From Skeletonema tropicum (lineage: Eukaryota; Bacillariophyta; Thalassiosirophyceae; Thalassiosirales; Thalassiosiraceae): 64,000 nt of DNA. The notes beneath the pieces were generated by a model. That model was given only the letters and a program-made list of their open reading frames with translations, was not told the DNA's origin and ran no database searches. Shown here one piece after another: positions 42,764 to 53,380 of the stretch (position 1 is the first letter of the stretch; each line of letters starts with the position of its first letter). The translations under genes were made by a program, and so were the position numbers. The DNA lies in NCBI GenBank assembly GCA_037178625.1, contig CM074128.1, positions 1,178,001 through 1,242,000 on the forward strand. Direction: 5' to 3'.

Positions 42764-43335
42764 ATGAGTAGTGACAGTGATAGTGATAGTAGTAGTGATA
42801 GCAGGGGCGACGAAGCCCTCATCCTGCTCAGAATCGCTGGCCTAGGCCATCATGTTGAGTTTGAAATTTCTTCAACGGCGACACTCGCTGATCTCAAAGA
42901 TGAGGTCCACAAACTAACAGGTGTCCCATCATCTTACCAGCGGCTTGTTGCAAAGGGAAAGAAAATGGAAGATGACTCTTTATATTAGGTCCATCAATCG
43001 TTGATGAATCAAGCAAGGAAGAAGTGGCCGGCATAGGGTTGGAGACGAGAACTAAAATACTGCTACTTCATTCCCCGCGATATGCACAAGACAAGGGTGG
43101 TATAGAGGCACTCACAAACTTGAGAAAGGAAATTAGCAAAATTGACGAAAGGCGGCGTGGTCGTGAACTGGACGATAAGGTGGTGCAAGAGCTCGTCATA
43201 CAAATATGCTGTAAAGCTGATGCAGTCGAGACGAATGGCTCTGATGACCTCCGCAAAATGAGAAAACAAACAATTCAGATGGCGGAGATGGTTGCTCATA
43301 AGAGTGCAGAGGCGAAGCGAGGAATTGATCCGTAG
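42764..43335 (+). pseudogene. Ubiquitin-like + BAG domain protein with a one-base frameshift
   Basis: From the ATG at 42764, a Ser/Asp-rich leader precedes a ubiquitin-like domain: ALILLRIAGLGHHVEFEI, TLADLKDEVHKLTGV and QRLVAKGKKMEDDSLY, which matches the beta-alpha-beta order including the (K/R)GK loop. At about 42985 TTATATTAG gives a stop. If one T were restored, the next frame would continue LGPSIVDESSKEEVAGIG and on to TKILLLHSPRY, which is the expected closing strand of the domain. It then runs into a helical segment (about 43090-43320, GGIEALTNLRKEISKIDE to MAEMVAHKSAEA) that looks like a BAG domain, the Hsp70 nucleotide-exchange three-helix bundle. Ubl-BAG is the BAG1-type architecture. 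The lesion may be a true mutation or a sequencing or assembly error. Confidence 0.6.
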
Positions 43336-43384
43336 TCTGCTATTTTAGATTTTTATCTTGATGGGAGGATCTTGTGGGAGGCCG

Positions 43385-45748
43385 TTAGTTGGTGTCATAA
43401 TCGAAACAGCAGGATCGATCATTACGACACATGGAATTCTTGATTTGCATTGGCACGGTCAGAGGGACTTCACATGATGTGCATTCTCTTGCGCCGCCAC
43501 TTGCGTAACTTCCAGGGCTGCATGGAATCGGATGAACAGTATTCTCTGGGCAAAAGTAGCCACGGGGGCAAAACCCACTACAGTTGTCTTCAAACAGAGC
43601 CGATGTTTCGCCGTATGTGCCTTCCTTGCACTTGAATCTCAAACCGTTTTGACAGTAGTAGCCAGGACTGTAAAATCACATTTTTGTTGTTTGACGAAGA
43701 GAAATCAAATGATTGAAGTGAGAGTAGGATGAAATGTACATAGAGATCAAGTTAAATGACACTCACGGGCACACAACTTGACTTGTTCGCTGAGACTCAA
43801 GCCCATCTTCTTCCCCGAATCGATTGAGGGTGTAGTAACCCAGATCAACGTCTCGCGGTTTGGCTGACCCTGGAGGGCAATATTTTGACGCATCGCCACA
43901 CTCGACCTGAGTCTCCTTTGTAGTTGGAGGGACAGGCTGGCTTTTACAGTAGAAACCTTCTTCACATGGCTCGCACTGGCTCAAGTTGCTTGATCCAGTC
44001 TCAACACCATACGTTCCTTGTGGACAGTAGAACTTGATGCCGTCGTGACACCAGTATCCCACTTCACACTCGCGTTGAATGTCGTGCGTTGCGTTTGGTC
44101 CAGCATAGTTGGCAGTGATGGAATAAATTTTAGATGCTGAATAGTATCCCTCGTCGACAAGGATGGGATCACTCGAGGCTTCAGGGCAATATACTGTTGC
44201 ATTGCCGCATGGAGATTGAAGCGGGGAGGTGCTTCCTGGTTGGCAGAAGTAGCCTGATTTGCATTCTCCATCACATGCATCGTCAATGAGGCCAGAAGAG
44301 GCACCATATCTTCCTGCCGGGCATTGATAACGAAGACCATCGCCTGGACAGTAATAACCTGGCGGACAGAGGTGTTGCGAGGTCTTTTTATCGGCTGGAT
44401 CACTCTCATTTGAGAAATATCCTGGACTGACATAAGTTGGCGATGAACTCTTTGGTGGACAAAACACATCTACACTTCCGCAACTATGTTGGGTGGGACT
44501 TGAACTTGCTTCTGGACAGTAGTACCCCGCCACGCACGGCCCAGAACACGCCGAGTTGACCTCCATTTCCTTATCTCCATACGTTCCAGCGGGACACTTG
44601 TAGCGGATACCTTCTTTGCAGTAGTGGGCGGCCTCGCATGGGTGTTCTTTCGATTTGGTGAATTGATCTCCTGGTTCGTGAAAGTTATCTGGAAAGTCTC
44701 TCAGCTCGTCTTCATCACTAATATCATGGCATGTCCCTGAAGTCCAATCGTAGAAGGACTTTGCCGATTTTTTCTTGTCTGTAGCGGATTGATAACATTC
44801 GCATTTGATTCCATCGGTTGTATATGCTCTGGAACCACAGTCCAGGCACAAGGATACGCTATCTCCAGAGACTGGTTTGTGTGAGCCAGAAGGGCAAGAA
44901 ATACAGGAATCTTTGCCCAGCTTCGCTGTTACAGATGAAACGCCCACTTCCTCCTCGGGAAGTGGGACTCTGAATTTGCCAGGTCCACACGGCTCTTCGT
45001 TGAAAATGGTTGTGTAATAGCCGTCTTTCACTGTTTGGGGTGAAGATGATCCCTCTGGACAGATATAACGCTCGCCTCCACAGGCAACTTGTCTCGAGTG
45101 AAGTGATGCTGACGGGCAGTACCACCCAGCTTCACACATTCCGCTACAATCGTCAGTGAATAAACCTGGCGTATCTCCATAATGCCCTTGAGGGCACTCG
45201 AGCAATATTCCATCCTTGGCGAAATGCCCCTTTGGGGCTACTTTCTCTTCTTCTCGTGTGGCATTGGAACTACCCCCAACAGAAAAGAATCCCTTTGCCA
45301 CCGGCTGAGGAGCGACAGATCCCTCCCTACAGAATACAGTTGAGTCACCACACACCAGTGGTTGGGGCATACCTGTTTCATTACAATAATGGCCCTTGGG
45401 GCAGACTTTCCTCTCGCCTGCCTCGCAATAGTGTCCGACTTCACATTTCTGCTGTGCTACTCGCGTGTCTTTGGGCCCTGCTTCGTCTATTGTGAAGTAT
45501 CCTTCGGAGACTTGAGTTGGAAGGACGCTCCCGAGAGGGCAGTATAGATCCACCGAACCACACTTTGTCATTGTTGATTTATCGGGACAATAGAATCCTT
45601 CAGGGCACAGAACACAAGGTTCATGAGCATCTGTGTGCGTGTCGTCTTTGCAGTGATAGCCTCTCAATGGCGTCTCGGCATTGTGAAGGCCTTGTGCTGT
45701 TCTTGTCAGCAAAGCGAGCAATGCTGCTGCCGGGATGGTGGTAATCAT
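43385..45748 (-). CDS. Secreted Cys-rich repeat protein (ephrin-receptor-like/GCC2-GCC3 type)
   Basis: Exon 1 is 43767-45748 and exon 2 is 43385-43667; a GTGAGT donor and TTACAG acceptor join CP|PGYYCQNG in frame, giving 754 residues. The ATG at 45748 starts a signal peptide (MITTIPAAALLALLTRTAQG). About a dozen units of 45-75 residues follow with the repeated phrases GYYCP, CPAGTYG, C-GSVD-FCP and SPGYFS, each with 6-8 Cys. These match ephrin-receptor-like/GCC2-GCC3 repeats, which form disulfide-bonded extracellular rods. One unit (about 285-345) is interrupted by a charged, Cys-poor insert (ATDKKKSAKSFYDW). No TM segment follows the last repeat (ending SMCRNDRSCCFDYDTN). Probably secreted or associated with the cell wall or surface. 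Confidence 0.82.
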
Positions 45749-46052
45749 TGTGTTGTCATAAAGTGGAGAGTAGGGCACGACTAATTTGGAAAGAGCCTTC
45801 GCCCTACGTGAACTATGATCTTATCATACAGCCGGCACGAATAATGATTTGGAAAGAGCCTTCATTTTCATTTCGGATTTTCGATTTTTTAAAATCCGAT
45901 ACCGAATAAAAAATGAAAATGGTATTATACCTCTCAATAACAGCAATAACAAGAAGAACACCCTATGCAGCTCTAGCAGCAGCTCCGACGGCATCATACA
46001 TCTCTCGATGCGGCAGCAATACAAGAAATCTTCTTCCTGATCGCCACACATA
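45749..46052. promoter_or_regulatory. Divergent promoter region, Cys-rich / LRR genes
   Basis: 304 bp between divergent starts. It holds two partial copies of GCACGA(A/C)TAA(T)TTTGGAAAGAGCCTTC (45776-45801 and 45836-45864) and a palindromic stretch TCGGATTTTCGATTTTTTAAAATCCGA (45875-45901). Confidence 0.55.
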
Positions 46053-48472
46053 ATGAATTTTCTTCACAATTCAAAAGAGCGACAAAAGATTGCTCAAAGA
46101 CTGAAAGCCAGACAACGCAGTTTCGACCAAAGACAAAACAGCACAGTGTTTGCTTCCAAGCAACTCCAAGATGATCAAACGTGGAAACAAGCGTGCGACG
46201 GTGCTGATGGGACAGTGCGAATATCTTGGATGGAACTTTCAATCGTCTCGGAAAGAGTCTACAATTACAAAACCACCTATGGAAGGGACCTCCTTCGTCT
46301 AGCATTGGATGGCATCAATCTGAACAATCTTCAAAACATACCACGATATTGTCAGAGTCTTCGACACCTCTCGCTGGCATCCAACTCCATCAATGATATC
46401 GACGGCATACACCTCCTCACAAATCTTGTTTATTTGAATCTCCTTCGAAATCAACTCACTACATTACCAACAGGCATTGGTGACTTGGTGAATTTGCAAC
46501 GCTTGGAAGTTGCAAATAACGAACTGTCTGACATTCCTAGTAGCATTGGCAAATTAACGAGATTGACTCATCTCAATCTTGAAAGTAACGAGCTCACGAG
46601 CCTTCCTCGTGACTTTGGGAAATTGAAGTGTGAGGTATTGAACCTCAATCACAACAATTGTTTGAGCATCCCTGACTGCGTCATGAACATGAGCAATTTG
46701 CGGCGTCTTAGCGTGATTGGGAATGAGCTCACGAGTCTTCCGATTGGATTGCAGCGATTTACAGTATTAGAAGTGTTGCTCGCTAGCAGAAACAAAATTA
46801 GCATTTTGCCGGACTCAATCGTTGATGTCCCAATGCTTCGTGAGCTGTGGTTGGATAACAATCAGATATCGTCGATACCGAGCAATTTTCATCGGCTCAC
46901 AAAGCTACAAATACTGAAACTCGAAGGCAATATCGATATGATGTATCCGAGCGCTGATATCATTGCGATGGGAGCAAAGGAGGTACTTCGATGGAGCAGA
47001 AATCGAGTGTCGAGGAAACGTTTAGAGAAGGTGAAGAACATTGTTCAGAGTCTTGGCGAAGTTTTGCAGCAAATTCAAAGATACAAAGTAGGAGGAGACC
47101 TACACGAGTCAGTATTTCGTGTGGTAGATGACGACTCTTATCAATTTCCTCCGGATGCTCTCTGGTCAATACTGCTCCCAGAGCTCAATCAACTTTGGAG
47201 CAACCCTGTATTTGCTGGTGGGATGAACTCCTTTCCCTTCGAAAGACGCGAGGTGGAGCAAGCAATATTCCAGTTCAAAGATGCTGCGGGATCTATTGTG
47301 AAGAAGAATTCGTCGGCCAAGTTCCGTAAATGCTCTTGCTCACAGCCGTGCAAACCTTCTAATGATGGATTCATGTGCAAGAGGCCAGCGCTGCTTTTAC
47401 GGATGAACATGGTCTACGAAGAGAACATGATTGAAAAAAGGAGGCTTCAAGCATTTGAGAAGAAGATTGCAGATGCAGCAACAACAGCTGAAGCCATCGC
47501 AAAGAATTACCTCACAACTGATGATGGTATGATGATGGTCCGTGATGAAGCGGAGAAGAGAATCGCCTCATGCCGGGAGGTTTCAAAGTCTACACGACCC
47601 ACGTCACGGTCTTCGCTTATATCAACCATTTCAACCATTGCTTCCAGCTTGCGTGGCAATCGTGAAAGCTTCAAGGCATTACGTAACAGAATCGAGGCGG
47701 ACGTCAGAAAAGAGTACATTGAACAAGAGGTGACGAAAACTACTATAAAAATTACTGAAGAAAATGACAAAGTTCGCCGCATCATGAAAAAATGGATTGG
47801 AAATGGAGTCAGTGACATATTTCAAGGCTGGCGAGACTTGTTGCAATCATCTAAGAAACAGCGTAGAGGATTAGCAAGGGATCTACTGCGAGAAGACCGT
47901 CGAGCCTACGAAAATGATGTTGCTGCGTTTGAGTTGGGTAATTTAGAGGTAAGGTCTCTCCATTTTACATATTTGGCAACTTGAGACTGGAGATGCGATT
48001 TCTTACTACTTTCTTATAATTGCCGCAGCTTCAAAAATATGATGAACATTATGATCAGTTCAGCGACCTACCCATTTGGGTTCACAGAGACACTGAAGAG
48101 ATCCTCTACGACAAGCCAGTAAATACATTGACCTATCCTGAGATGCCGAATTCACTCTTGGATGATGCGGGTAAGCCTTTGACTCCTCGGACGATTGCAC
48201 GGCTGGAAGCAAGCAGTTCAAGCGAGGATGAATCATATGCCTCGTCGTCTTCGAGTCAGAGTGGCGATGATAATAGTGTGAAATCTGAACCTCCAAAAGA
48301 GACTACTGACGAATCAGCAGCATTGAAACTTGATACTGTTGAACTGTCCGGAAAAGACGCTGAACTTGAGTATGCAAAGAAACGTGTGTTGGAGAAACGA
48401 AAGAGTCGAATAGTTGAGGTAGCAACCAAGGTAAACAGCTTACCTGAGAAAGTCTCAGATGATATAGAATAA
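46053..48472 (+). CDS. Leucine-rich-repeat protein with coiled coil and WW-like segment
   Basis: Exon 1 is 46053-47948 and exon 2 is 48029-48472, with an 80-bp intron (GTAAGG donor, CCGCAG acceptor) joining NLE|LQKYDEHY in frame; 779 residues. Residues about 100-300 hold nine to ten LRRs of the 22-24-residue typical type, for example LVYLNLLRNQLTTLPTGIGD and LRELWLDNNQISSIPSNF, similar to Shoc2/PIRL intracellular LRR proteins. Residues about 370-440 contain a Cys-rich patch (CSCSQPCKPSNDGFMC). A long charged helical region follows (about 440-620). Exon 2 begins with LPIWVHRDTEEILYDKP and TLTYPEMP, the outline of a WW domain, though the second Trp is replaced. The C-terminus is Ser/Glu-rich and disordered. 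Probably a cytoskeletal or signalling scaffold. Confidence 0.8.
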
Positions 48473-48552
48473 ACTAATCGCAACAACATGGCTTTTTACT
48501 TTATAACATACACGAACACTTTTAATAGAAGAGAGGGAGAGAAGGATAAGAC

Positions 48553-49343
48553 TTATTTCTGTGATGCCACAACATCCGCAAATAATCGTTTCGATCCCCA
48601 AGCAGCAGGTGCTGCTGGCTTCTCAACTTCCGTGTTCTGTTCCTTAGTATCACTGACTTGATTGTCATCTCCTAACGTTTCATGCTCCACAACTGCTGCT
48701 GCTGCTGCTGGTGGGACTAGGGCTGAGCCGACACCCTCTTCCACATCTACTCTAGGATTTTGTTCAGTAGGGGCCTTATTGACTGTTTCTGGCGGTATTG
48801 GTTGACTGATATCTCCAGTGGGGGACTGTGGAGACACCACACCGTTATCTGTAGAAGATGAAGAAGTTTCCACAGTGTTACAACCATCAGTTTTGTCCAC
48901 TGGCGCTGGAGTGCCATACTGTTTCATGTCAATACTGCCAGGACTTTCATGAATGCTAAGATCATGAAATTCACTCAGTATTTCCTTCTCCATCGCTTCT
49001 GTTTGCTGTGTCATATTGTTGTCATCTTCATCTTCTGGCGATGCTACAGCTGTCATCATTGCAGCAGGACTATCATTTTCTTTCTTTTTTAGCAGGGCAC
49101 TTGCATAACCAACAAGTTTTTCATCTGGTGCAGTTGCTGCCTTAGTGGATGACTCGGATGCGGCTTTCCCATCCAAACCAGGAAAATCGAATGGGTTCAA
49201 AACTGCTTTTTCTTCTTTTCCACCATTTTTCTGCAGCTGTTCATTATTATTTGTATCTCCGCCCTTTCTAGCGTGTTGTTTCGGATATTTATTATTGAAA
49301 TGGGGTGATGATGAGGCACTTCCTCCACCACCACCATAAATCT

Positions 49344-49375
<32 letters not shown>

Positions 49376-50877
49376 TGTCCAAAATTATTTGGTGATCGAT
49401 ACCCATAATTCGAATCATTTCCACGTTTCTTATCAAAATTGCTCTTGTTCTTCTTCTTTTTCTTGTATCCACTATCATGATGTTTCTTTGGTCCATCAAA
49501 TGATCCTCCACCACCAGCTCCTTTTCGGTGGTGGGTGTCACCTACAGTGGGTTGATGACGGGGTGGATACCCATAAGGATGTGGAGGTGGGTACCCATCT
49601 CCTATATATTGAGGTTGTGGTGGTGGAGGCGGTGGCATCATTCCTGGGTAGGGATACGGTGGTGGATACCCCCGTGGGGGAGGAGGTGGTGGTGGTGGAG
49701 TACCCCCGTAACGAACTCCTGGTGGTGGCATGACATTGGGTGGATGCATTGGTTGCTGCTGAGGATTGTAATATGGGGGGTATGGGTGCATTGGAACACC
49801 GTAGGGTGGTGCAAGAAATTGTTGTGGATGCATTGGATACGGTTGTTGTTGTTGTTGTCCCATTATTGGCCCGCCGTAGTGCTGTGGTTGCTGCTGTTGT
49901 TGCGGAACTTGCCCCGTAGGGTGTTGCACTGACGGTTGCTGTTGTTGCTGCTGCTCCGACAATGACGATAATGACGCCGCCGACGTAGCCGACACCATGG
50001 ATATCTTGGACGATCCCTTCATTGCTTGCGAAGGTATCGATCCACCATCTTCCAATGATGCCGACGACGGACTGGTCGATCTCGAGGGAGGTCTATTATT
50101 ATTACTATTCTGATTATTAAATGGTGGCGGAGGTCCTCCTCCCATGTATGGAGGAGGGAACGATTGATGCAGTATCGTCCCATCCGGTTGTTGCATCGGA
50201 ATCATCATCATTTGTGGTGGTGGATACGGTGCCATGTTGTACGGACTTTGCTGGGGAAACTGATGCGGCGTTCCTCCTGCTGCGCTTGCGGCGATGATGG
50301 CAGGCGGTCCATGAGATGCCGATGGCGATGGTGGCGCACTACTACTGATACCACCAACACTGCCCGTAAAGGGTGGCAATTGCTGCGACGCAGGGCCAAT
50401 CCACGCCCCGTCCGCACTCATGATAACCATCGTACTCCCCTGGAGTGCCTTTCCCACTAACACCGCGGGGGGTTCCGGTACTCCAAATGAGGCGCAGATA
50501 TTCCAAACTTTGGGAAAGTTGGCAATTACTTCGATTGGTGTCATTAGCTGCATGTTCTGCGGTGGCGGTGGCTGGTGATGCGCCTTCATTGGGGCGTCCG
50601 TTAGCATATTCCGGAGGTAGCTATCACGGCCAAGGTTTTGAGGAGAGAAATAATATTCGACCTGGGTGCGCAGCATGTTGAAAAGGGCCACTTGATCCCC
50701 GCCTGGATACTGCGGTTGACTAATACTCGTATTGACGGGGGCGTTTGTTCCCTGTGGCATTGTTATTGGTGGCGTTTCCATTCGCTGTTGCAAGTTGCCA
50801 TTGTTTTCAGCCGTTTCTGCTGATGGGGCAGGCAATGATGATTGACCACGCTCTTCGCCCTCACGTGACGCCATCAT
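48553..50877 (-). CDS. La-related protein (LARP) with divergent La motif and Q/P-rich body
   Basis: A single-exon 774-residue protein. The La-type winged-helix motif lies at residues about 64-142: MLRTQVEYYFSPQNLGRDSYLRNML, then MTPIEVIANFPKVWNI. A His/Pro insert (about 97-112) interrupts it before the conserved PIEVIANF strand. The body (150-560) is Pro/Gln/Tyr/Gly-rich, with polyglutamine runs coded by CTG/TTG tandem repeats (about 49340-49377, 49845-49860 and 49920-49955), PPPPPP runs and a basic patch (KKKKKNKSNFDKKRG). The acidic C-terminus ends AWGSKRLFADVVASQK. Such proteins bind the 3' or 5' ends of mRNAs and control stability or translation. The DM15 repeats of LARP1 are not seen, so it is nearer to LARP4/6-like or plant LARP1b/c forms. 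No RRM was seen after the La motif. Confidence 0.82.
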
Positions 50878-51277
50878 GCTCGGCAGATTAAGCTGCTACT
50901 TCTCTACTGGGAGGTGCACACTCCCTGCTGCCGCTCCCACTACGCACCTTCGCTTCTTGCTGTTCAATTATATTCCAGCGCAACTCAACAAACAACAGCC
51001 AACGAAACCTTCTGCTTCCATCCAGCAAGAAGAGTTGAAGTGAGTTGAATGAGAAAGCGAAGCAGGAGTGTCGCTTTTTCATCCCCGGTTTTTACGTTGC
51101 GTGCAGTTTGCTTTCTCATCCTCGGTTTTTATTCCCACATTTCTGACGGAACAACTCGGCCCGCCTGTAAAACGAAGATTCGCCGTTCGCCGCCTACATC
51201 TACTTATATACCTGACGCCTGCCTGACGCGCGCACCCAACAAAATTCTTTTCGGGGTGCCGTAGCAGTCGAGTCAAA

Positions 51278-51439
51278 TTCATCCAGTCACCAAACTTCTG
51301 AAATCTCGGTTTAATTTAAAAAATGACGTAGAATGTTACTATTTCGTGCTATCGTACGTAGAGTTTCGAGAAGATTGGTGTTCCACCGTAGAATTGTTTA
51401 AAATTAAACCGAGGTTCAAAAGGTTGGTGACTGGATGAA
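51278..51439. mobile_element. Short foldback (MITE-like) element
   Basis: The outer 16 bp TTCATCCAGTCACCAA is repeated inverted at the end, and the match continues inward through CTTCTGAAATCTCGGTTTAA (with a few differences) for about 50 bp per arm. The loop is about 60 bp. Target duplication is unclear. Confidence 0.65.
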
Positions 51440-51683
51440 AATGGCGCGGCCAGCAGATTCGAAGAACATAATACGCACGCATTCTGCGCAGCACTTCTTC
51501 TTCGGGTTCCCAAAGTTCAAAGGTGGAAGCTTTATTACGGTGCAGATTCCTCAATTGCTCTTCTACAGCGGGTCCACCCTTGCCCACCTTGGTGATTGCC
51601 CGTCACATTAGGTAACCGCCCGAAAGTTCGGACACAGGAAGCTCGGACACTAACAGACATTCAGTTACGGTAGTTCCCGTCCA

Positions 51684-51729
51684 CCGTAGTTGCCCGACAG
51701 CGAGCGGACACACCCGCGGGCAACTACGG
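51684..51729. repeat. Palindrome with 13-bp arms
   Basis: CCGTAGTTGCCCG at 51684-51696 is the exact reverse complement of 51717-51729, with a 20-nt loop. A related CGGTAGTTCCCG lies just upstream (51668-51679). Confidence 0.8.
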
Positions 51730-51852
51730 TCTATGGGGACTCACTGTATCGACGACAAATGAAGTCCTGTGAGTTATTACTTCTTGTGCCTTTGCTTATT
51801 CATGACATCATCGTTACAGGTGATGAATCGATAAATCTTTCATAATGAAATC

Positions 51853-52557
51853 ATGCAATCGACCACTATTATTTCAGCAACCACCACGATGGTAAGCCCG
51901 ACCAAAGCACCTTTCGAACCTGCCGCCGGCAAAGATTCTTCGTCTTTGCCGGGATCAGCATTTGCTGCAGAACAACGATGCACACTCTCGACACCACCAC
52001 CTTTTGAAGATTCATTCAGCATGAAGAAGCTAACTTGCAGTCCTCCATCGGGTAGTAACTTGCATCGTCCAACGATGTCTCCTCCCCCGCTTCCGAAACG
52101 TTCTAGGCAGCATTATGTTGACCCCTCCGGAGTAGGCGATGCTTGTTCCGTCGACAGCAGCAGCTATGCACCTGAACAACCTCAGACCCCTGCATCTGCC
52201 AAGTCGGTATTGATAGATCTCAATGCAGGTCTTTCGATATTGAATAACCCCAAGTCGGTAGATGTACCTCCTCTCAAACTGGCTATGTCACGAAGCAGCT
52301 TTTCTACACGAGAGCCTAAAGAACAAGACGGCAGCAGCGTCGGCAGTTTCCCAAGCCGACTCGGTCCAATTCTATCTCTCGATACGTCAGATGATGATAG
52401 CATCGATGCAGAACTTGTTTCGTATCAACCCCGCTTCAGGCTACAAATGAAACCGCATCGGCAGCGCCGCTTTGTTCCAAGACATGCCAAGTTCATTCCC
52501 ATTCAGAATCAGAATGATGCAAGCGACCGGGCATCCGTAGAGCAAGGTAGCTCCTAG
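51853..52557 (+). CDS. Small Ser/Pro-rich protein, unknown
   Basis: An uninterrupted 234-codon frame with ATG. No domain is recognised; composition is Ser, Pro and basic clusters (SPPPLPKRSRQHY, MKPHRQRRFVPRHAKF), so it is probably disordered, with nuclear-type basic patches. Repeated SVDSSS and SLDTSDDDS stretches could be phosphorylation sites. Accepted because of length and start, at moderate confidence. Confidence 0.5.
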   Translation: MQSTTIISATTTMVSPTKAPFEPAAGKDSSSLPGSAFAAEQRCTLSTPPPFEDSFSMKKLTCSPPSGSNLHRPTMSPPPLPKRSRQHYVDPSGVGDACSVDSSSYAPEQPQTPASAKSVLIDLNAGLSILNNPKSVDVPPLKLAMSRSSFSTREPKEQDGSSVGSFPSRLGPILSLDTSDDDSIDAELVSYQPRFRLQMKPHRQRRFVPRHAKFIPIQNQNDASDRASVEQGSS

Positions 52558-52854
52558 GCCTCTTGTCAATGTTCATGTACAGTATATGTTAATGTGTGGC
52601 GGAGCAGCATCCTCCTCTCTAGGCATTTTTTGTATTGATTACAGTATAACTTAATAAAGACGTTGTTAATGTGTAAGAATAGAACACTGAACTCTTCTTC
52701 GTACACATTATGATACCATGCCTACCTGTGATGTTGACATTTTTCTCAGTGCATCCACGGAGAATAATAATTTTAAATATTCTGCTAACCAGGATGGCGA
52801 GTTCTTCATCATTGAACGCTCCCTCCATCATCACAAAACGAAAGATCTAGCAGT

Positions 52855-53313
52855 ATGACGCTTTTATCCATCATTCTTTTGCTCCACACGTTGCTCGTCC
52901 TCGCTTCGGGTAGCATTGATGCGCATCAAGTGTGGAGACGCAAAGAACTTCGCTACACTGGCTTCCGCTTCGAGATAGTCACACAGAGTGAGTTTGATTT
53001 CAAGTCTCTCATTCAATCGCGAGCTGAGAATCACTTCTGCTTTGGTTGGGTCCAAGATTCATCGAGAGGCACAATTGTTGGTGAATGCAGATGCAAAAAT
53101 GACGCTGGGAAAAAGATGATGGAATTCATCACAGCATTGAGCTCCGACGATGAATCGAATATACGCGTCTACGAGGACTCTTTGATCCGATTACATCCAT
53201 CGTCATTCAAAGTGATGCCCGAAGCAAGGGTAACATGCTTCCGAGATGAGCCTCACATCTGCAAACATCTTTACTTCCAAGGAAAAGACGGCACTGCATT
53301 CCACGATCGATGA
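52855..53313 (+). CDS. Secreted acylphosphatase-fold protein, catalytic residues replaced
   Basis: A single-exon 152-residue protein. The N-terminus MTLLSIILLLHTLLVLASGS is a signal peptide. Residues about 33-95 follow the acylphosphatase outline: GFRFEIVTQSE (the G-x-x-F-R phosphate loop region), FGWVQDSSRGTIVGECR (the GWVxN-xx-G-xV-xGE strand-turn), then an amphipathic helix KKMMEFI. Aligning on these landmarks, the loop Arg is replaced by Glu (near residue 40) and the catalytic Asn by Asp (residue 68). It is therefore probably not an active acyl-phosphate hydrolase. Extra Cys residues (62, 78, 80, and two near the C-terminus) suit a secreted, disulfide-bonded form. It lies convergent with the adenylate kinase gene. 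Confidence 0.6.
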   Translation: MTLLSIILLLHTLLVLASGSIDAHQVWRRKELRYTGFRFEIVTQSEFDFKSLIQSRAENHFCFGWVQDSSRGTIVGECRCKNDAGKKMMEFITALSSDDESNIRVYEDSLIRLHPSSFKVMPEARVTCFRDEPHICKHLYFQGKDGTAFHDR

Positions 53314-53380
53314 GTTGATTAATGAAGACACCTAAATATCCTAATTTATAAACAATTTTCCAATGACCATGGTGTGTCCT

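Larger units (their letters stand above)
50878..51852. other. Intergenic region with a foldback element and palindrome
   Basis: 975 bp. It holds the LARP promoter, the inverted-repeat element 51278-51439 and the palindrome 51684-51729. No open frame has a recognisable domain. Confidence 0.5.
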
